Counted from the first letter of the stretch, positions 23,515-33,069 are shown. The stretch: 58,214 nucleotides of DNA from JAAOZP01 sp964616835 (GCA_964616835.1 CAZTSG010000004.1:1-58214), one strand, 5' to 3'. Numbers and translations are program-made. The notes: a model not told the origin generated them from the letters alone.

Positions 23515-23900
23515 CCCGCGGAGACCAGCCTAGCGTTGACGACCCCATCCGCTCCCGGTTTCGAAGTTACCACCGCGTTACCCACCTCTGTCTTTATCAC
23601 AGCACCCTTGGTTATTACTTTCATCCTACTGAATTCTCTATTAGCAGGGTTTTCAACAACATCCAGAATCCTAGCTCTGACAACTCTGTCTTTTTCAATC
23701 GCAACATTAGCATAAGTAGCCTGGAGGACCCTGATTTTTACACCTCCGCCCTTGACCCTGATCTTCTTAGTCTCATCTTCCTCGCCTATCTTCGTGAGAG
23801 TTGGAGGTCGGCCCATCTCATACTTACGCTTACTCCTGTAGGGATTCTTCTTACCGCCAGTGCTCTTCCTCTTGAACAGATCTCCATGATATACGGACAA
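23511..23900 (-). CDS. rps8e: 30S ribosomal protein eS8
   Basis: This 129-residue protein is ribosomal eS8: residues MSVYHGDLFKRKSTGGKKNPYRSKRKYEMGRPPTLT make the family's basic N-terminal tail, and GGVKIRVLQATYANV with ITKGAVIKTEVGNAVVTSKPGADGVVNARLV forms the beta domain. It is the upstream gene of the block and is divergent from smc. The divergent 109-base gap contains AT-rich stretches that may hold promoters in both directions. Confidence 0.95.
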   Translation of the reverse strand: MSVYHGDLFKRKSTGGKKNPYRSKRKYEMGRPPTLTKIGEEDETKKIRVKGGGVKIRVLQATYANVAIEKDRVVRARILDVVENPANREFSRMKVITKGAVIKTEVGNAVVTSKPGADGVVNARLVSAG

Positions 23901-24009
23901 TTCCGCCTTAGTGTTTTGAAATAACCCTTAAAAACTTATTCCTACACGGTCTTATGGGTCTTATGGAGCCAGGGAAGGGCCCTGGGGCATCTGTACGCAG
24001 AAGCACTGC

Positions 24010-27000
24010 GTGTTTGAAGAGCATGCTGGAAAGGTCAGGGCCTCAGGGATTGGGGAAGTTAGCGGAGATGGTTTAGGGTTGCACCTCACCAGGATTGAAA
24101 TCAGGAATTTCAAATCTATAGGGGACCGGCAGGTAATAAACCTAAGCAAGGGGCTGACAGTGCTGACAGGTAGAAACGGCTCCGGCAAGTGTGTTGCGCC
24201 ATGGATGCCCGTGGCCCAGCCCTGGGGGGAGGAACCAATAGAATCCCTTTTCCATGATGCTTGCTATAACGGCATCAGGATTAATGAAAATGCTTCCGAG
24301 TACGTGATTCCCTCCCGGAGAGTGATGCTACTAAGCTACCATGGACACCTAAAAAAGTGTTTAGAAACCAGTGTGAGTACTGTTTTCAGAAAGCCTTACG
24401 ACGGTTGGCTGTTGAAACTGGTAACGTTATCAGGGAGAATCATCGAAGTTACTCCAGAGCACAGAATAGCAGTAGCTTCTAGCACTGGTTTCAAATGGGT
24501 TGAAGCATCTCTTCTAACACTTGGTAGTAAAATAATGGTTTTTGAAAACGGGAAGATTGGGATCGATGTCCTGGATAAGGTTGTGAGGAGACGATGGACA
24601 GGCGTGGTTTACGACCTCTATGTAAGAAACGCTGGATCATACATTATTGGGGGCGGAGTAATAGTTCATAATAGTAATCTGGTTGACGCGATACGTTTCG
24701 CATTAGGAGAGAACAATCCGAGGCTACTAAGGACAGATAGGCTTTCCTCCTTAGTCAACGATAATGCTGGAAAAGATGCGGAAGCATATGTAAAAGTAAC
24801 AATAGACAACAGTGACTCAGTTATTCCCGGCCAGGATAAGATTGTTACGATAGCGAGGAGAATGGGACGTGACGGAGAGAGCACATACTATATTAATGGT
24901 AGGAGGGCCCCTAGGAATATTATTGAAGACATAATTTCTACAGCGGGTCTTTCAGCAAGAGGGTACAATATAATTCTTCAAGGAGAAATATCAAGGCTCG
25001 CGGACAAGAATCCAGTGGAGAGGAGAAGAGAGATCGAACAGGCGCTTGGCCTAGCTCAGTACGATGAGAAAAAGATGGAGGCTCTTAACAATCTGCAGCA
25101 GGCAGATAATAACCTTAGGGTTGTACAGGCTAGGCTCCAAGAAATAGATAGGAGGATGCTTCAGTTAGAGAAGGAGAGGAACCTCCTTTTGAGAAGACGA
25201 ATGCTTGAGAAAGAGATTGAAAAAGTACAGCTTATAATAGATTCTCTCGAGTACTGGGGGCTCATAAACAAGCTTAACGATGTTTCTAAAAGAATTGAAG
25301 AGAACAATGCTTTAAAAAACAAGCTTGAAGCTGAACTCGCTACAATACAATCTGAAAGGAATAAGCTTATGGAAAGAACTGAAGAGTTACTAAAGGCGGC
25401 TCCGGCAATCGGTGACTCTGAGAAGATTAGACTCGAGTACGAGCTTAAAGATTGCGAAAGACGGCTCAATGAGTGTTTGAAAAAGACAGAAGAAGAAAAT
25501 CTGGAATTAAATACTATTAAGAAGGAACTAGGAAAAGTTAAGAAGAAAAGAAGCATGATGCAGAGAAAGATTAGACGATTATTAAAAGTTTCAAACAGGA
25601 TGTCAATAAAAAAGTCTCTCCTCGAAAACCTACTTTCTAGGCTCTTAGAAGAAAAGAAGAGAATGCAGGAAATCGAGAGGCGGAGGATGGAAGAAGCGTA
25701 TCAGACCAAGAGTCAGTTAACTATGGTTGAGAAAGAGTTGGAAAATAAGCTTTTAGAGGAGAAGAATGCTGAAAGAATGCTGAAAGATATTCTCATCCAT
25801 TATAATAGTGTTAGGAGGAGGATGAATAGCTTGAACAGGGTGAAAAACAGAGAGAGCGCTAGGAGAAGCAGATTAATAGAAAAACTGGATAACGTTGAAA
25901 AATATTTGACGGAGAGAAGAAAGACTCTTGATAATACTATTGAAACGCTTAGAGTTCTTATCGAAAGTATGGATGTGTTTAGAATATTCTTCGCTAAGGC
26001 CTCTGGTGCTTTAAGCTACAGAAACAGGAAAGATAAGAAGAGGATTCTAGAGCTTATGAGAAAAGCCTTAGAAGAGAAGGGTTTAAGAGTTTATGGAATT
26101 TTAAGGGAGAATCTCTGGTTCCCAGAGGATGTTAAAAAGGCTGTTGAAAGCCTAGCTGGAGAATGGATGGACGCCATTCTGGTTGAGAATTCGCTAGACA
26201 TGCTTGTATTAACGAGACTGTTCAGCGGAGAAACTTCTGGCGTGAGAGTGTTAACGCCTGAAGGAGAAGTCTCTAAAAAGGAAGTGCCTCCCAAGCTTAA
26301 CGGACGTGGTAAGCACCTAATGGATTTGCTTAATTATCCTAAGATTATTGAGAAGCATGTTTTAAAAATATTCTGGAATAGCGTCTTGGCAAACAGTGTT
26401 GAAGACGCTTTAGCTTTTATGAAGAATGGTTTTAAAGCAGTAACTCGAGACGGGCAGGTTTTCACAAACGAAGGCGCGTTAATACCGGAGGATATTGATA
26501 AGGAATTTGAGAACATTCTGAAATTTATGAAAGCCTTTACTGTGAAGGCTGGAGAATTATCTAAGATGATTGAAACAGTAGAGACACGTATAAAACATTC
26601 TTTAAGCAGGAAGATAGTGGAGACAACAGAGTTTCGAAATAAGCTTGAAGGCGAGCTGAATGTCATCGATTCATATATGAGTAGGCTGGAGGAACAATTG
26701 AATATTCTGGCTAGCGAATACTTATCGGCCTCTAGAAGGCTCAGCCAGGTTTTTAGAGAACGAAATACTGGAAAAAAGCGTTTGCTTGAAAAAGAGTTGC
26801 AAAGACTAAGGTTTTCGATAATTTTGAAAGAAAAAGAGTTGGGGAACATCCGTAAGAAGATAAAACTGCTTGAAAAAAAGATGGAGAAACTGAGTGAGGA
26901 AAAAACGCGAGTTAGGAGAAACCTAATAGAGATTGAGAACATTATCAATACATTGCATAGGAGAGTTGAGGAATGTAGGAACGTTGAGGGAGCATTAGCC

Positions 27001-27987
27001 AGTAGGATTTTTGCGATTAGGAATGAAATAAGAAGCACCATGGTTTTAGCAAATGATCTTAGGAATAAAATCGAATCCTTAAGGGAGAAGATGGGTGAGG
27101 AAGCTGGAACAGAGTACGGAGAGAGTAGGGATAGGAGGAGTGAGCTTGTTGAAGCAATAAGGAAACTGGATGAGGAAGTTGAGAGACTGAATTCAGAGAT
27201 TAATAGGGTTAAAGACGTTGAGAGGAGGCTTCTAGTAGAGAAAGAAGTTAATGAAAGGAGAGTGGAAGAATTGAGAAACAGAATTCTAGGTCAACCACTA
27301 CAAGTGCCGGAGGAAACCAGAGGCTCTGCGGAGAGGTACCTAAGCATTCTTAAGAGCGAGCTTGAAAAAGTCCAAGAGGTAAACATGCTCGCCATCAAGC
27401 AGTATGAACAGGAGATTGATTTCTATAAGAATGCTTTAGAAAGGATTAACGAGCTTGAGGAAGAGAGGAGAAGCATTCAAGAGTTTATGGAGGAGATCGA
27501 AAGAAAGAAAAGAGAGGCTTTTCTAGAGGGTTTGAGCAAAATAAACAATTATTTCTCAACGTTTTTCAACAAGATGGCTGGTGGAGAAGGATGGCTTCAA
27601 CCCGAGGATCCTGATAACCCTTTTGAAACAGGCTTGAACGTCTATGTCAAGTTCCCGGGAAAGGAGGCTAGGGTAATAAGTGGAGTAAGCGGGGGGGAGA
27701 AGTCGGTTGCAGCACTCTGCTTAATCTTTGCAATGCAGAAACTTTTCCCAGCAGCATTCTACATTTTCGACGAGCCCGATGCGCATTTGGATTACGTTAA
27801 TATTGATAAGATGACCGACCTCCTTAAAGAAGTATCCAGGGAGAGTCAGATCATAGTAATATCGCTCAGAGACGTTGTCGTCAGCAAGGCTGATAAGGTT
27901 ATAGGAGTATACGTTAAGAAAGGGTCGTCAAGATTCATGGAGATGCCGGGCGAGAAGGCTTTGGAGGAGATAGCTGTTGCTGGATGA
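24010..27987 (+). CDS. smc: Canonical chromosome segregation SMC ATPase containing a mini-intein
   Basis: This 1,325-residue precursor gives an 1,164-residue SMC after removal of a 161-residue intein. The P-loop GRNGSGK (residues 54-60) is interrupted at once by Cys61, and it resumes at Ser222 with SNLVDAIRFALGE. The rest is standard: Q-loop region ILQGEISRLADK, two long coiled-coil arms around a hinge (~680-850), signature VSGGEKSVAAL and Walker B FYIFDEPDAHLD. SMC folds the chromosome together with ScpA and ScpB, encoded immediately downstream. The GTG start at 24010 has no better competitor in frame; a later TTG just before LHLTRIEIRNFKS could be the true start. Confidence 0.95.
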   Translation: MFEEHAGKVRASGIGEVSGDGLGLHLTRIEIRNFKSIGDRQVINLSKGLTVLTGRNGSGKCVAPWMPVAQPWGEEPIESLFHDACYNGIRINENASEYVIPSRRVMLLSYHGHLKKCLETSVSTVFRKPYDGWLLKLVTLSGRIIEVTPEHRIAVASSTGFKWVEASLLTLGSKIMVFENGKIGIDVLDKVVRRRWTGVVYDLYVRNAGSYIIGGGVIVHNSNLVDAIRFALGENNPRLLRTDRLSSLVNDNAGKDAEAYVKVTIDNSDSVIPGQDKIVTIARRMGRDGESTYYINGRRAPRNIIEDIISTAGLSARGYNIILQGEISRLADKNPVERRREIEQALGLAQYDEKKMEALNNLQQADNNLRVVQARLQEIDRRMLQLEKERNLLLRRRMLEKEIEKVQLIIDSLEYWGLINKLNDVSKRIEENNALKNKLEAELATIQSERNKLMERTEELLKAAPAIGDSEKIRLEYELKDCERRLNECLKKTEEENLELNTIKKELGKVKKKRSMMQRKIRRLLKVSNRMSIKKSLLENLLSRLLEEKKRMQEIERRRMEEAYQTKSQLTMVEKELENKLLEEKNAERMLKDILIHYNSVRRRMNSLNRVKNRESARRSRLIEKLDNVEKYLTERRKTLDNTIETLRVLIESMDVFRIFFAKASGALSYRNRKDKKRILELMRKALEEKGLRVYGILRENLWFPEDVKKAVESLAGEWMDAILVENSLDMLVLTRLFSGETSGVRVLTPEGEVSKKEVPPKLNGRGKHLMDLLNYPKIIEKHVLKIFWNSVLANSVEDALAFMKNGFKAVTRDGQVFTNEGALIPEDIDKEFENILKFMKAFTVKAGELSKMIETVETRIKHSLSRKIVETTEFRNKLEGELNVIDSYMSRLEEQLNILASEYLSASRRLSQVFRERNTGKKRLLEKELQRLRFSIILKEKELGNIRKKIKLLEKKMEKLSEEKTRVRRNLIEIENIINTLHRRVEECRNVEGALASRIFAIRNEIRSTMVLANDLRNKIESLREKMGEEAGTEYGESRDRRSELVEAIRKLDEEVERLNSEINRVKDVERRLLVEKEVNERRVEELRNRILGQPLQVPEETRGSAERYLSILKSELEKVQEVNMLAIKQYEQEIDFYKNALERINELEEERRSIQEFMEEIERKKREAFLEGLSKINNYFSTFFNKMAGGEGWLQPEDPDNPFETGLNVYVKFPGKEARVISGVSGGEKSVAALCLIFAMQKLFPAAFYIFDEPDAHLDYVNIDKMTDLLKEVSRESQIIVISLRDVVVSKADKVIGVYVKKGSSRFMEMPGEKALEEIAVAG
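24190..24672 (+). other. Mini-intein in the SMC Walker A site (161 residues, no homing endonuclease)
   Basis: The segment starts with Cys (C61 of the precursor), has block B as TPEHRIAV (T-x-x-H), and ends with the His-Asn of GGGVIVHN before a Ser, the normal C-terminal splice junction. Block F is VVYDLYVRNAGSYIIGGG. Excision rejoins GRNGSGK to SNLVDAIRF, a perfect P-loop. At 161 residues there is no room for a LAGLIDADG endonuclease, so it is a fixed splicing element. ATP binding by SMC must wait for splicing. Confidence 0.88.
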
Positions 27988-28651
27988 GGCTCAGGAAGCC
28001 TCTGAAGCAATATTTGACTTAATAAGGCTAAGGAGGATTAATCCCTGGGATATTAAAATATCTAGTGTCTTGAAGCAACTATCCAAGGAGCTTCGCGAAA
28101 AAGGCTATATGCAATTCACTCTTTCAGGACTCTTGTTATTAGCGTCTTCCATAGTATACTTGAGGAAGACGGAAACCCTTCTAAATATCGAGCCCAAGGA
28201 AGATGAAGATACTGATGGAATCGAGGAGATTACAGACATTCCTTTAGAAGCACTTGATAAGATAAGCCCTTCGAACATCCCCCTTAGACCTTCGCAACCC
28301 GTTATAGATCTTGAGCAACTGGTTAAAGCACTTCTTCGCATACTGGAGAAAGAGTATTCGAAGAAGCCTGTTGAAGAAGAACTTTTGCCACCGATGGTTC
28401 TTCAACAGGATGAATTTATGAGGAATATTGAGAAAATGGTTGAAGAGTTTAAGAAAAGCCTTTTCGAGCAGGTAGTCAGCCGAGGCAGGGTTCCTTTGAG
28501 AATCCTGCTTGAAGGAAAGCAGCCCCTTGAAGTAGCCAGAACATTCATACTAATACTCTTCGTACTGTCTGAGCCTGGTTTTGACATTGTTTTCGAGGGT
28601 GATGAATGCTACATAGTGGCGGAGGATGGTTTTGAAGGAATCGGAGTATAA
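27977..28651 (+). CDS. scpA: Segregation and condensation protein A (kleisin)
   Basis: This 224-residue ScpA-type kleisin overlaps the smc stop by 11 bases and is therefore coupled to it. The N-terminal helix region (AIFDLIRLRRINPWDIKISSVLKQLSKELREKG) binds the SMC neck, with DLIRLRRINPWDI a ScpA hallmark. LLLLASSIVYLRKTETLL follows. The C-terminal region (LEVARTFILILFVLSEPGFDIVFEGDECYIV) is the winged helix that binds the SMC head. Start is TTG. Confidence 0.88.
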   Translation: MLDEAQEASEAIFDLIRLRRINPWDIKISSVLKQLSKELREKGYMQFTLSGLLLLASSIVYLRKTETLLNIEPKEDEDTDGIEEITDIPLEALDKISPSNIPLRPSQPVIDLEQLVKALLRILEKEYSKKPVEEELLPPMVLQQDEFMRNIEKMVEEFKKSLFEQVVSRGRVPLRILLEGKQPLEVARTFILILFVLSEPGFDIVFEGDECYIVAEDGFEGIGV

Positions 28652-29186
28652 AAAGAGGATTGAGGCAGCACTGTTCGCGTCAGGTAGGCCATTAAGCATT
28701 TTACAACTCAAGTCTGCAGCAGGGGTTAGGAAGGTTGATAAGGTTGAGAACGCGTTGAGAGAGTTGATTGAAGAATATAGGTCGAGAGATACAAGCCTTG
28801 AAATAGTTGAAATAGGCCATGAAAACTACATGCTCAGAGTAAAACCTGAGTATGCTAACTGCGTTAAAAAACTGGGAGTAAAGCCGATGATTAGCCGAGC
28901 TAGTTTGAAGACCCTGACCCTGATAGGTTTAAAACAACCTATTGCTCAATCCAAGATTGTTGCCTTAAGGGGGACGCATGCTTACAAGCAGGTCCAGAAG
29001 CTGGTTGAAATGGGGCTTGTTGAAGCAAGCAGGAGCGGGAGAAGCAGGCTACTAAGTCTTACTCCTACTGGCTTAAGCATTTTCGGCGCGCGTAACGATG
29101 AGGAGCTCAGACAAGCCTTAAGAAGCCGCTTGCAGCCAATGCCTTCTCATGAGCAGAATAGGGAGGATACAGGACAGGCTGAGTAG
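28626..29186 (+). CDS. scpB: Segregation and condensation protein B
   Basis: This 186-residue ScpB comprises two winged helices (IEAALFASGRPLSILQLKSAAG and LKTLTLIGLKQPIAQSKIVALRGTHAYKQVQKLVEMGLVEASRSGRSRLLSLTPTGLSIFG). ScpB dimers bind the central kleisin segment of ScpA. Start is ATG at 28626, overlapping scpA by 26 bases. The C-terminal 30 residues are acidic and polar, possibly disordered. The 3' end overlaps pepQ by 38 bases. Confidence 0.87.
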   Translation: MVLKESEYKKRIEAALFASGRPLSILQLKSAAGVRKVDKVENALRELIEEYRSRDTSLEIVEIGHENYMLRVKPEYANCVKKLGVKPMISRASLKTLTLIGLKQPIAQSKIVALRGTHAYKQVQKLVEMGLVEASRSGRSRLLSLTPTGLSIFGARNDEELRQALRSRLQPMPSHEQNREDTGQAE

Positions 29187-30195
29187 AACAGGCATAGACC
29201 TTCTGGCCTTAAGAGAGCAGGGGAACATAATATATGCTGTTGATTGGGATAAGCCTATTTCCGGGATTCTCCTAATACCGAGAAGCGGTGAAGCTAAGCT
29301 TCTGACCAGCCCGCTTGAAAGCGTTAACCTTCCTCCTTCACTCAATGGTGTTAAAGTGGTTAAAGTGGAGAGGGGTGAGAGGCTTCTTAAAGGATTCTTG
29401 AGAGAAGTGGGAAAGGGCCTCAAATACATTGAGTTCGACTCCATAGATATGAGTGACGCTCTGAGGCTGGAGGAGGAGCTCGGCGTCCTAGTAAAGACCC
29501 GGAGCAAGATTGTAAGCGAAATGCGCATGATTAAGGATAAACATGAAATTGAAAAGCTGAAGAGGGCTGCTGAGATTGCGAGCTCAACCGCTAGAGAGGT
29601 GCTTGAAGACTTAAGGGAGGGGGTTTCTGAAGTGGAGGTAGCGTGCCATTATAATCGTACTATTGTGTTGAAGGAAGCTCTAAAACCGGCTTTCGAAACC
29701 ATAGTGGCTTTTGGAGAAGACTCGTCTAACCCCCATTTCACTCCATCCTCCAGAAGACTACGGAGAGGAGATGTTGTGCTACTGGACGCTGGAGCAGACT
29801 ATTTGAACTACAAGAGTGATTTGACGAGGACAATAGTGTTTAGAGGGGAGGCGGGGAAGAGCATGATTAGAGAAATGATTGAAGCAGTCGAGGAGGCTAA
29901 GAAGGCTGCTGAAGAAAAAGTATTCCCAGGAGCCAAGGCTTGTGAGATAGATAAGCGTGCGTGCGAAGTGCTTTCCGAATACGGTTTCGATAAGCATTTT
30001 GCACACGGGCTTGGGCACGGTGTTGGAATCGATATTCATGAGCCGCCTAGTATTGCTCCTTCAAGCAATGAGGAGCTTAAGACAGGCAACGTTATAACTA
30101 TAGAGCCGGGGGTCTACGTACCGGGCGTTGGCGGAGTTAGGATTGAAGACACTTATCTCGTAACCGACTCGGGGCCAGTAAAGCTCACTTTTTAA
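29149..30195 (+). CDS. pepQ: Xaa-Pro dipeptidase/aminopeptidase
   Basis: This 348-residue pita-bread-fold metallopeptidase of family M24 removes proline-containing dipeptides. Metal ligands are visible in order: VVLLDAGADYLNYKSDLTRTI (two Asp), HGLGHGVGIDIHEPP (His), and ITIEPGVYVPGVGGVRIEDTYLV (two Glu). The N-terminal ~120 residues form the creatinase-like non-catalytic domain. It is the last gene of the smc operon, overlapping scpB, and then meets uppS convergently with a four-base overlap. Confidence 0.92.
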   Translation: MSRIGRIQDRLSRTGIDLLALREQGNIIYAVDWDKPISGILLIPRSGEAKLLTSPLESVNLPPSLNGVKVVKVERGERLLKGFLREVGKGLKYIEFDSIDMSDALRLEEELGVLVKTRSKIVSEMRMIKDKHEIEKLKRAAEIASSTAREVLEDLREGVSEVEVACHYNRTIVLKEALKPAFETIVAFGEDSSNPHFTPSSRRLRRGDVVLLDAGADYLNYKSDLTRTIVFRGEAGKSMIREMIEAVEEAKKAAEEKVFPGAKACEIDKRACEVLSEYGFDKHFAHGLGHGVGIDIHEPPSIAPSSNEELKTGNVITIEPGVYVPGVGGVRIEDTYLVTDSGPVKLTF

Positions 30196-30995
30196 AGGCC
30201 GAATTTCCTCTTCCTCTTTTGGTACGTTCTTATAGCTCTTAGAAGATCTATCTTCCTGAACTCGGGCCAGTACACATCTATGAAAACAAGCTCGCTGTAA
30301 GCCGACTGCCAGAGGAGAAAATTGCTAAGCCTTTCCTCTCCGGATGTTCTAATTATAAGATCGGGGTCCGGTTCTGGAAGATGAGCAGTATAGAGCCTGC
30401 TTGAAATGGTCTCCTCATTTATTTCTTCAGGATCCAACAGTTTTTTTGAAACATCGTAGGCAATGCTCTTAACCGCGTCTACTATTTCAGCCCTGCCCCC
30501 ATAGGCGAAGGCGATGTTCAAGAAGTGTGACGAATACTTCTCAGTGTCTTTCTCAATTTTCTCCACGTATTGCATTATGTCGGAGGGAATAAGGTCTCTT
30601 CTGCCAATCACCTTAAAGCGAGTCTGGTTCTCATGAAGAACCCCGTTATCCATTATTTCTAAGAGCTTATTCTTGAATAATTTTAGTAATAATTGAATTT
30701 CCTCGGACGACCTATTGAGATTCTCTGTAGATAAAACATAAAGTGTGAGAATCTTTATCCCAAGTTCATGACACCATTTAACAACCTCGTCAACCTTCTT
30801 GGCACCAAAAACATGTCCAAGCGATTTGTCCAAGCCCTTTAGCTCAGCCCACCTTCTGTTACCATCCATGATTATGCCTATGTGGTTAGGCATAGGCAGC
30901 TGGCTGACTTGCTTAAGCAGGCTTTTCTCATACAGCCAGATTGAGAACCTGCTTCTCGAAATCCTTAATGCAATGCTCCCTAGGAGTTTCCGCAT
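30192..30995 (-). CDS. uppS: Cis-prenyltransferase (undecaprenyl/polyprenyl diphosphate synthase)
   Basis: This 267-residue enzyme has the cis-prenyltransferase motif HIGIIMDGNRRWA (residues 38-50, with D44 and W49). It also has LSTENLNRSSEEI, FAYGGRAEIVDAVK and the C-terminal TSGEERLSNFLLWQSAYSELVF-x-D, which contains the diphosphate-binding Arg/Ser. In archaea it makes the long polyprenol carriers for protein N-glycosylation. The number of isoprene units cannot be told from sequence. It is convergent with pepQ. Confidence 0.92.
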   Translation of the reverse strand: MRKLLGSIALRISRSRFSIWLYEKSLLKQVSQLPMPNHIGIIMDGNRRWAELKGLDKSLGHVFGAKKVDEVVKWCHELGIKILTLYVLSTENLNRSSEEIQLLLKLFKNKLLEIMDNGVLHENQTRFKVIGRRDLIPSDIMQYVEKIEKDTEKYSSHFLNIAFAYGGRAEIVDAVKSIAYDVSKKLLDPEEINEETISSRLYTAHLPEPDPDLIIRTSGEERLSNFLLWQSAYSELVFIDVYWPEFRKIDLLRAIRTYQKRKRKFGL

Positions 30996-31001
30996 CCACC
31001 A

Positions 31002-32114
31002 TCATTCTTCAACGAAGGCTATTTTAAACGTTTTTGAAATAAACAGGAGGAATCTTGTGACTAGGAATACAAGAATGTTAGCGGCATACATTAAAACCAG
31101 TGTGAGTATGCTTATGTTTAGCAGAAGCCTGAGGTCGAAAGAGGGGACGGATGCAGCTATCCCCAGGGTTCTGACCAATGGAACTAGGGACATAAAGTTT
31201 ACCAGTATAGATAGAGAATCCCGGATACTTGGGATTTTAAGAGGATACTTCAGTGAGCCGCTAATCAGTATTAGCGCAACCCCGAGAAGAAAGACATCAA
31301 CTACTTGCGCGATAAACCTTCCTAGAAGAACTAGGAACGCTTCATTCCTCTCCATATTGTAGCCAGTATAAAAAGTAAAGAAGATAAGCGCGAGCCCTGT
31401 GAATAAAAACAGCGTCTTAAAAACAAGCATCATTGGCGGCAGGTTTTCACCGTATATTTGCTTCAGAGCCGAAGAAACCCATTTATCTATGTCCAGACCC
31501 TTTATCAGTATTGCTATTCCAACCATGCTCCAAAAGATTGTGTTAACTTCTTCATACGGTTTGAAATAGCTTAGAACGGCTAAAGACGTTATTAATAAGC
31601 CTCCAAGCCCGAGAACCCACTTCTTGAACCTCGGGTCGGTGAAAAGCATTTTCAAATATCTTCCGAAAACTATGTATGATTCTTCGATAGCACGGCTCTG
31701 CTTAACAACAACCCTTCTCACTCCCGCCAGGGGAAGCCTAGCCTTTAAAACTGGCTCTATGTCCTCCTCTCCGAAGCCGTCAGTAACAACATAGACTTCC
31801 GAAGGGGGGAACGATTTTGCGATACGCATTATCTCTTCAACCGCTTTCCTAGATGCTTCCAGCCCCCCGTTCTTTAAGCCACTAACGACACAGACCTCGG
31901 TTAAACAGCCCGATCTTGAGAAATCGTCTGTGAGCCTTACGGAGGCGAACATAGCGTTTAAATCAGCTTCCTCAGGATCGGAGAGAGCAAGCTTTTCAGC
32001 TGCTTTCAAGACGTTTTCCCTGCCTATTATAGGAGTCTCTAAGCCGGTTTTTCTACCGACGTCGTCATCCAGGTCTACGCATAGGATTAGGATCCTCTTC
32101 ACACCTTCCTCCAA
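31002..32114 (-). CDS. DUF373-family membrane protein
   Basis: This 370-residue protein has a cytosolic N-terminal domain (ILILCVDLDDDVGRKTGLETPIIGRENVLKAAEKLALSDPEEADLN), which is the signature opening of archaeal DUF373. KNGGLEASRKAVEEIM and YVVTDGFGEEDIEPVL follow. At least five transmembrane helices fill the C-terminal half. The function of the family is unknown. It ends six bases from uppS on the same strand. Confidence 0.8.
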   Translation of the reverse strand: MEEGVKRILILCVDLDDDVGRKTGLETPIIGRENVLKAAEKLALSDPEEADLNAMFASVRLTDDFSRSGCLTEVCVVSGLKNGGLEASRKAVEEIMRIAKSFPPSEVYVVTDGFGEEDIEPVLKARLPLAGVRRVVVKQSRAIEESYIVFGRYLKMLFTDPRFKKWVLGLGGLLITSLAVLSYFKPYEEVNTIFWSMVGIAILIKGLDIDKWVSSALKQIYGENLPPMMLVFKTLFLFTGLALIFFTFYTGYNMERNEAFLVLLGRFIAQVVDVFLLGVALILISGSLKYPLKIPSIRDSLSILVNFMSLVPLVRTLGIAASVPSFDLRLLLNISILTLVLMYAANILVFLVTRFLLFISKTFKIAFVEE

Positions 32115-32187
32115 TAGGCTCCTTAAAATCTAGTAATAGCCTCATTATTAAAAATTTTCGTATGTATGAAAAGTCTAAAACTCCGAG

Positions 32188-33069
32188 TTATCTTCCCGGA
32201 AGCTGACTTCCCTGCGTTTCTATCAGAGCCTTAAACTCTTCCCAGTCCAAGGTTTCGCCACGCTTAAGCTTCTCCTGAGCGTCCAGAGCAAGCTTACTCT
32301 TTACCGCCTCTTCTATTTTTAGACGCTTAGCTTGCTCTTCTTGAAGCATCAGTATGCGCCTCATCTTAGCGAGGTAGGATTTGGCGTCTATCTCAACCAT
32401 CTTCATGAAGAGCTCGTCCTTCTTTTTCCTTGCCTCATCTATTTCGGCGTCGAGCCTTGACAACTCTTCTCTTTTAATCCTCCTCTCCTCCAGTAGCTCC
32501 TTAATCTTGGTATGATAAAGATTTGACGTTTCAACAAGCTTTGCTTTCTCATTATTCTTCTGGATAATCATCGACTTTATTTCTTCAATCTTATTCTCAA
32601 AATCTTCCATGTTCTTCCTCATGCTGATAATTGACTCCACTTCTCGCAGCAACATTCTTGCTCTCTCGATTTCCCTAACCAGCTCAGCCTCCTCCTTAGG
32701 ATCTAAATGTTCTGTCGCCAGCCTCCACTCAAGCCTCGACAGCTGCGCCCTAGCCTCCCTCTCGCTTATCCTTATCTTCCTAGAGCGGCTTTTAACAACA
32801 ACCCTCTTGCGTTCAATCTCGTCCCTAAGGTTTTTCTCAGAACCCCTTAACTGAGCTATCTCCTCCTTAATCTTCTCAATTTGCTGGTTAACCTCGTTCC
32901 TCTTAGCCATGTTCTCATCTATTTGCTTAGTTATTTCAATTATCTCCTCCCTAAGCCGTTTTCTCCTGTCAATAAGCTCCTTAAGCTTCTCCTTCTGCCT
33001 CCTGAGCTCTTCCTCAATCTGCTTAGCGTAATCGCCCGCTAAGCTCTCAGCCTCTTGGTATGCTGGCAA
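32188..33069 (-). CDS. Coiled-coil protein of the COG1340-like archaeal group
   Basis: This 293-residue protein is almost entirely coiled coil from residue ~10 to ~260, rich in Glu, Lys, Arg and Leu with heptad spacing and few breaks (for example AQLSRLEWRLATEHLDPKEEAELVREIERARMLL). No ATPase motif is present, so it is not an SMC. Archaeal proteins like this are annotated as COG1340 'coiled-coil', with no known role. It is upstream of the DUF373 gene, same strand, 73 bases apart. Confidence 0.6.
   Translation of the reverse strand: MPAYQEAESLAGDYAKQIEEELRRQKEKLKELIDRRKRLREEIIEITKQIDENMAKRNEVNQQIEKIKEEIAQLRGSEKNLRDEIERKRVVVKSRSRKIRISEREARAQLSRLEWRLATEHLDPKEEAELVREIERARMLLREVESIISMRKNMEDFENKIEEIKSMIIQKNNEKAKLVETSNLYHTKIKELLEERRIKREELSRLDAEIDEARKKKDELFMKMVEIDAKSYLAKMRRILMLQEEQAKRLKIEEAVKSKLALDAQEKLKRGETLDWEEFKALIETQGSQLPGR

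Noticed and set aside
32188..33069. SMC or Nse-like subunit for the long coiled-coil protein
   Set aside because: It has no ATPase motifs, kleisin or winged helix, and sits far from the Smc5-like gene.
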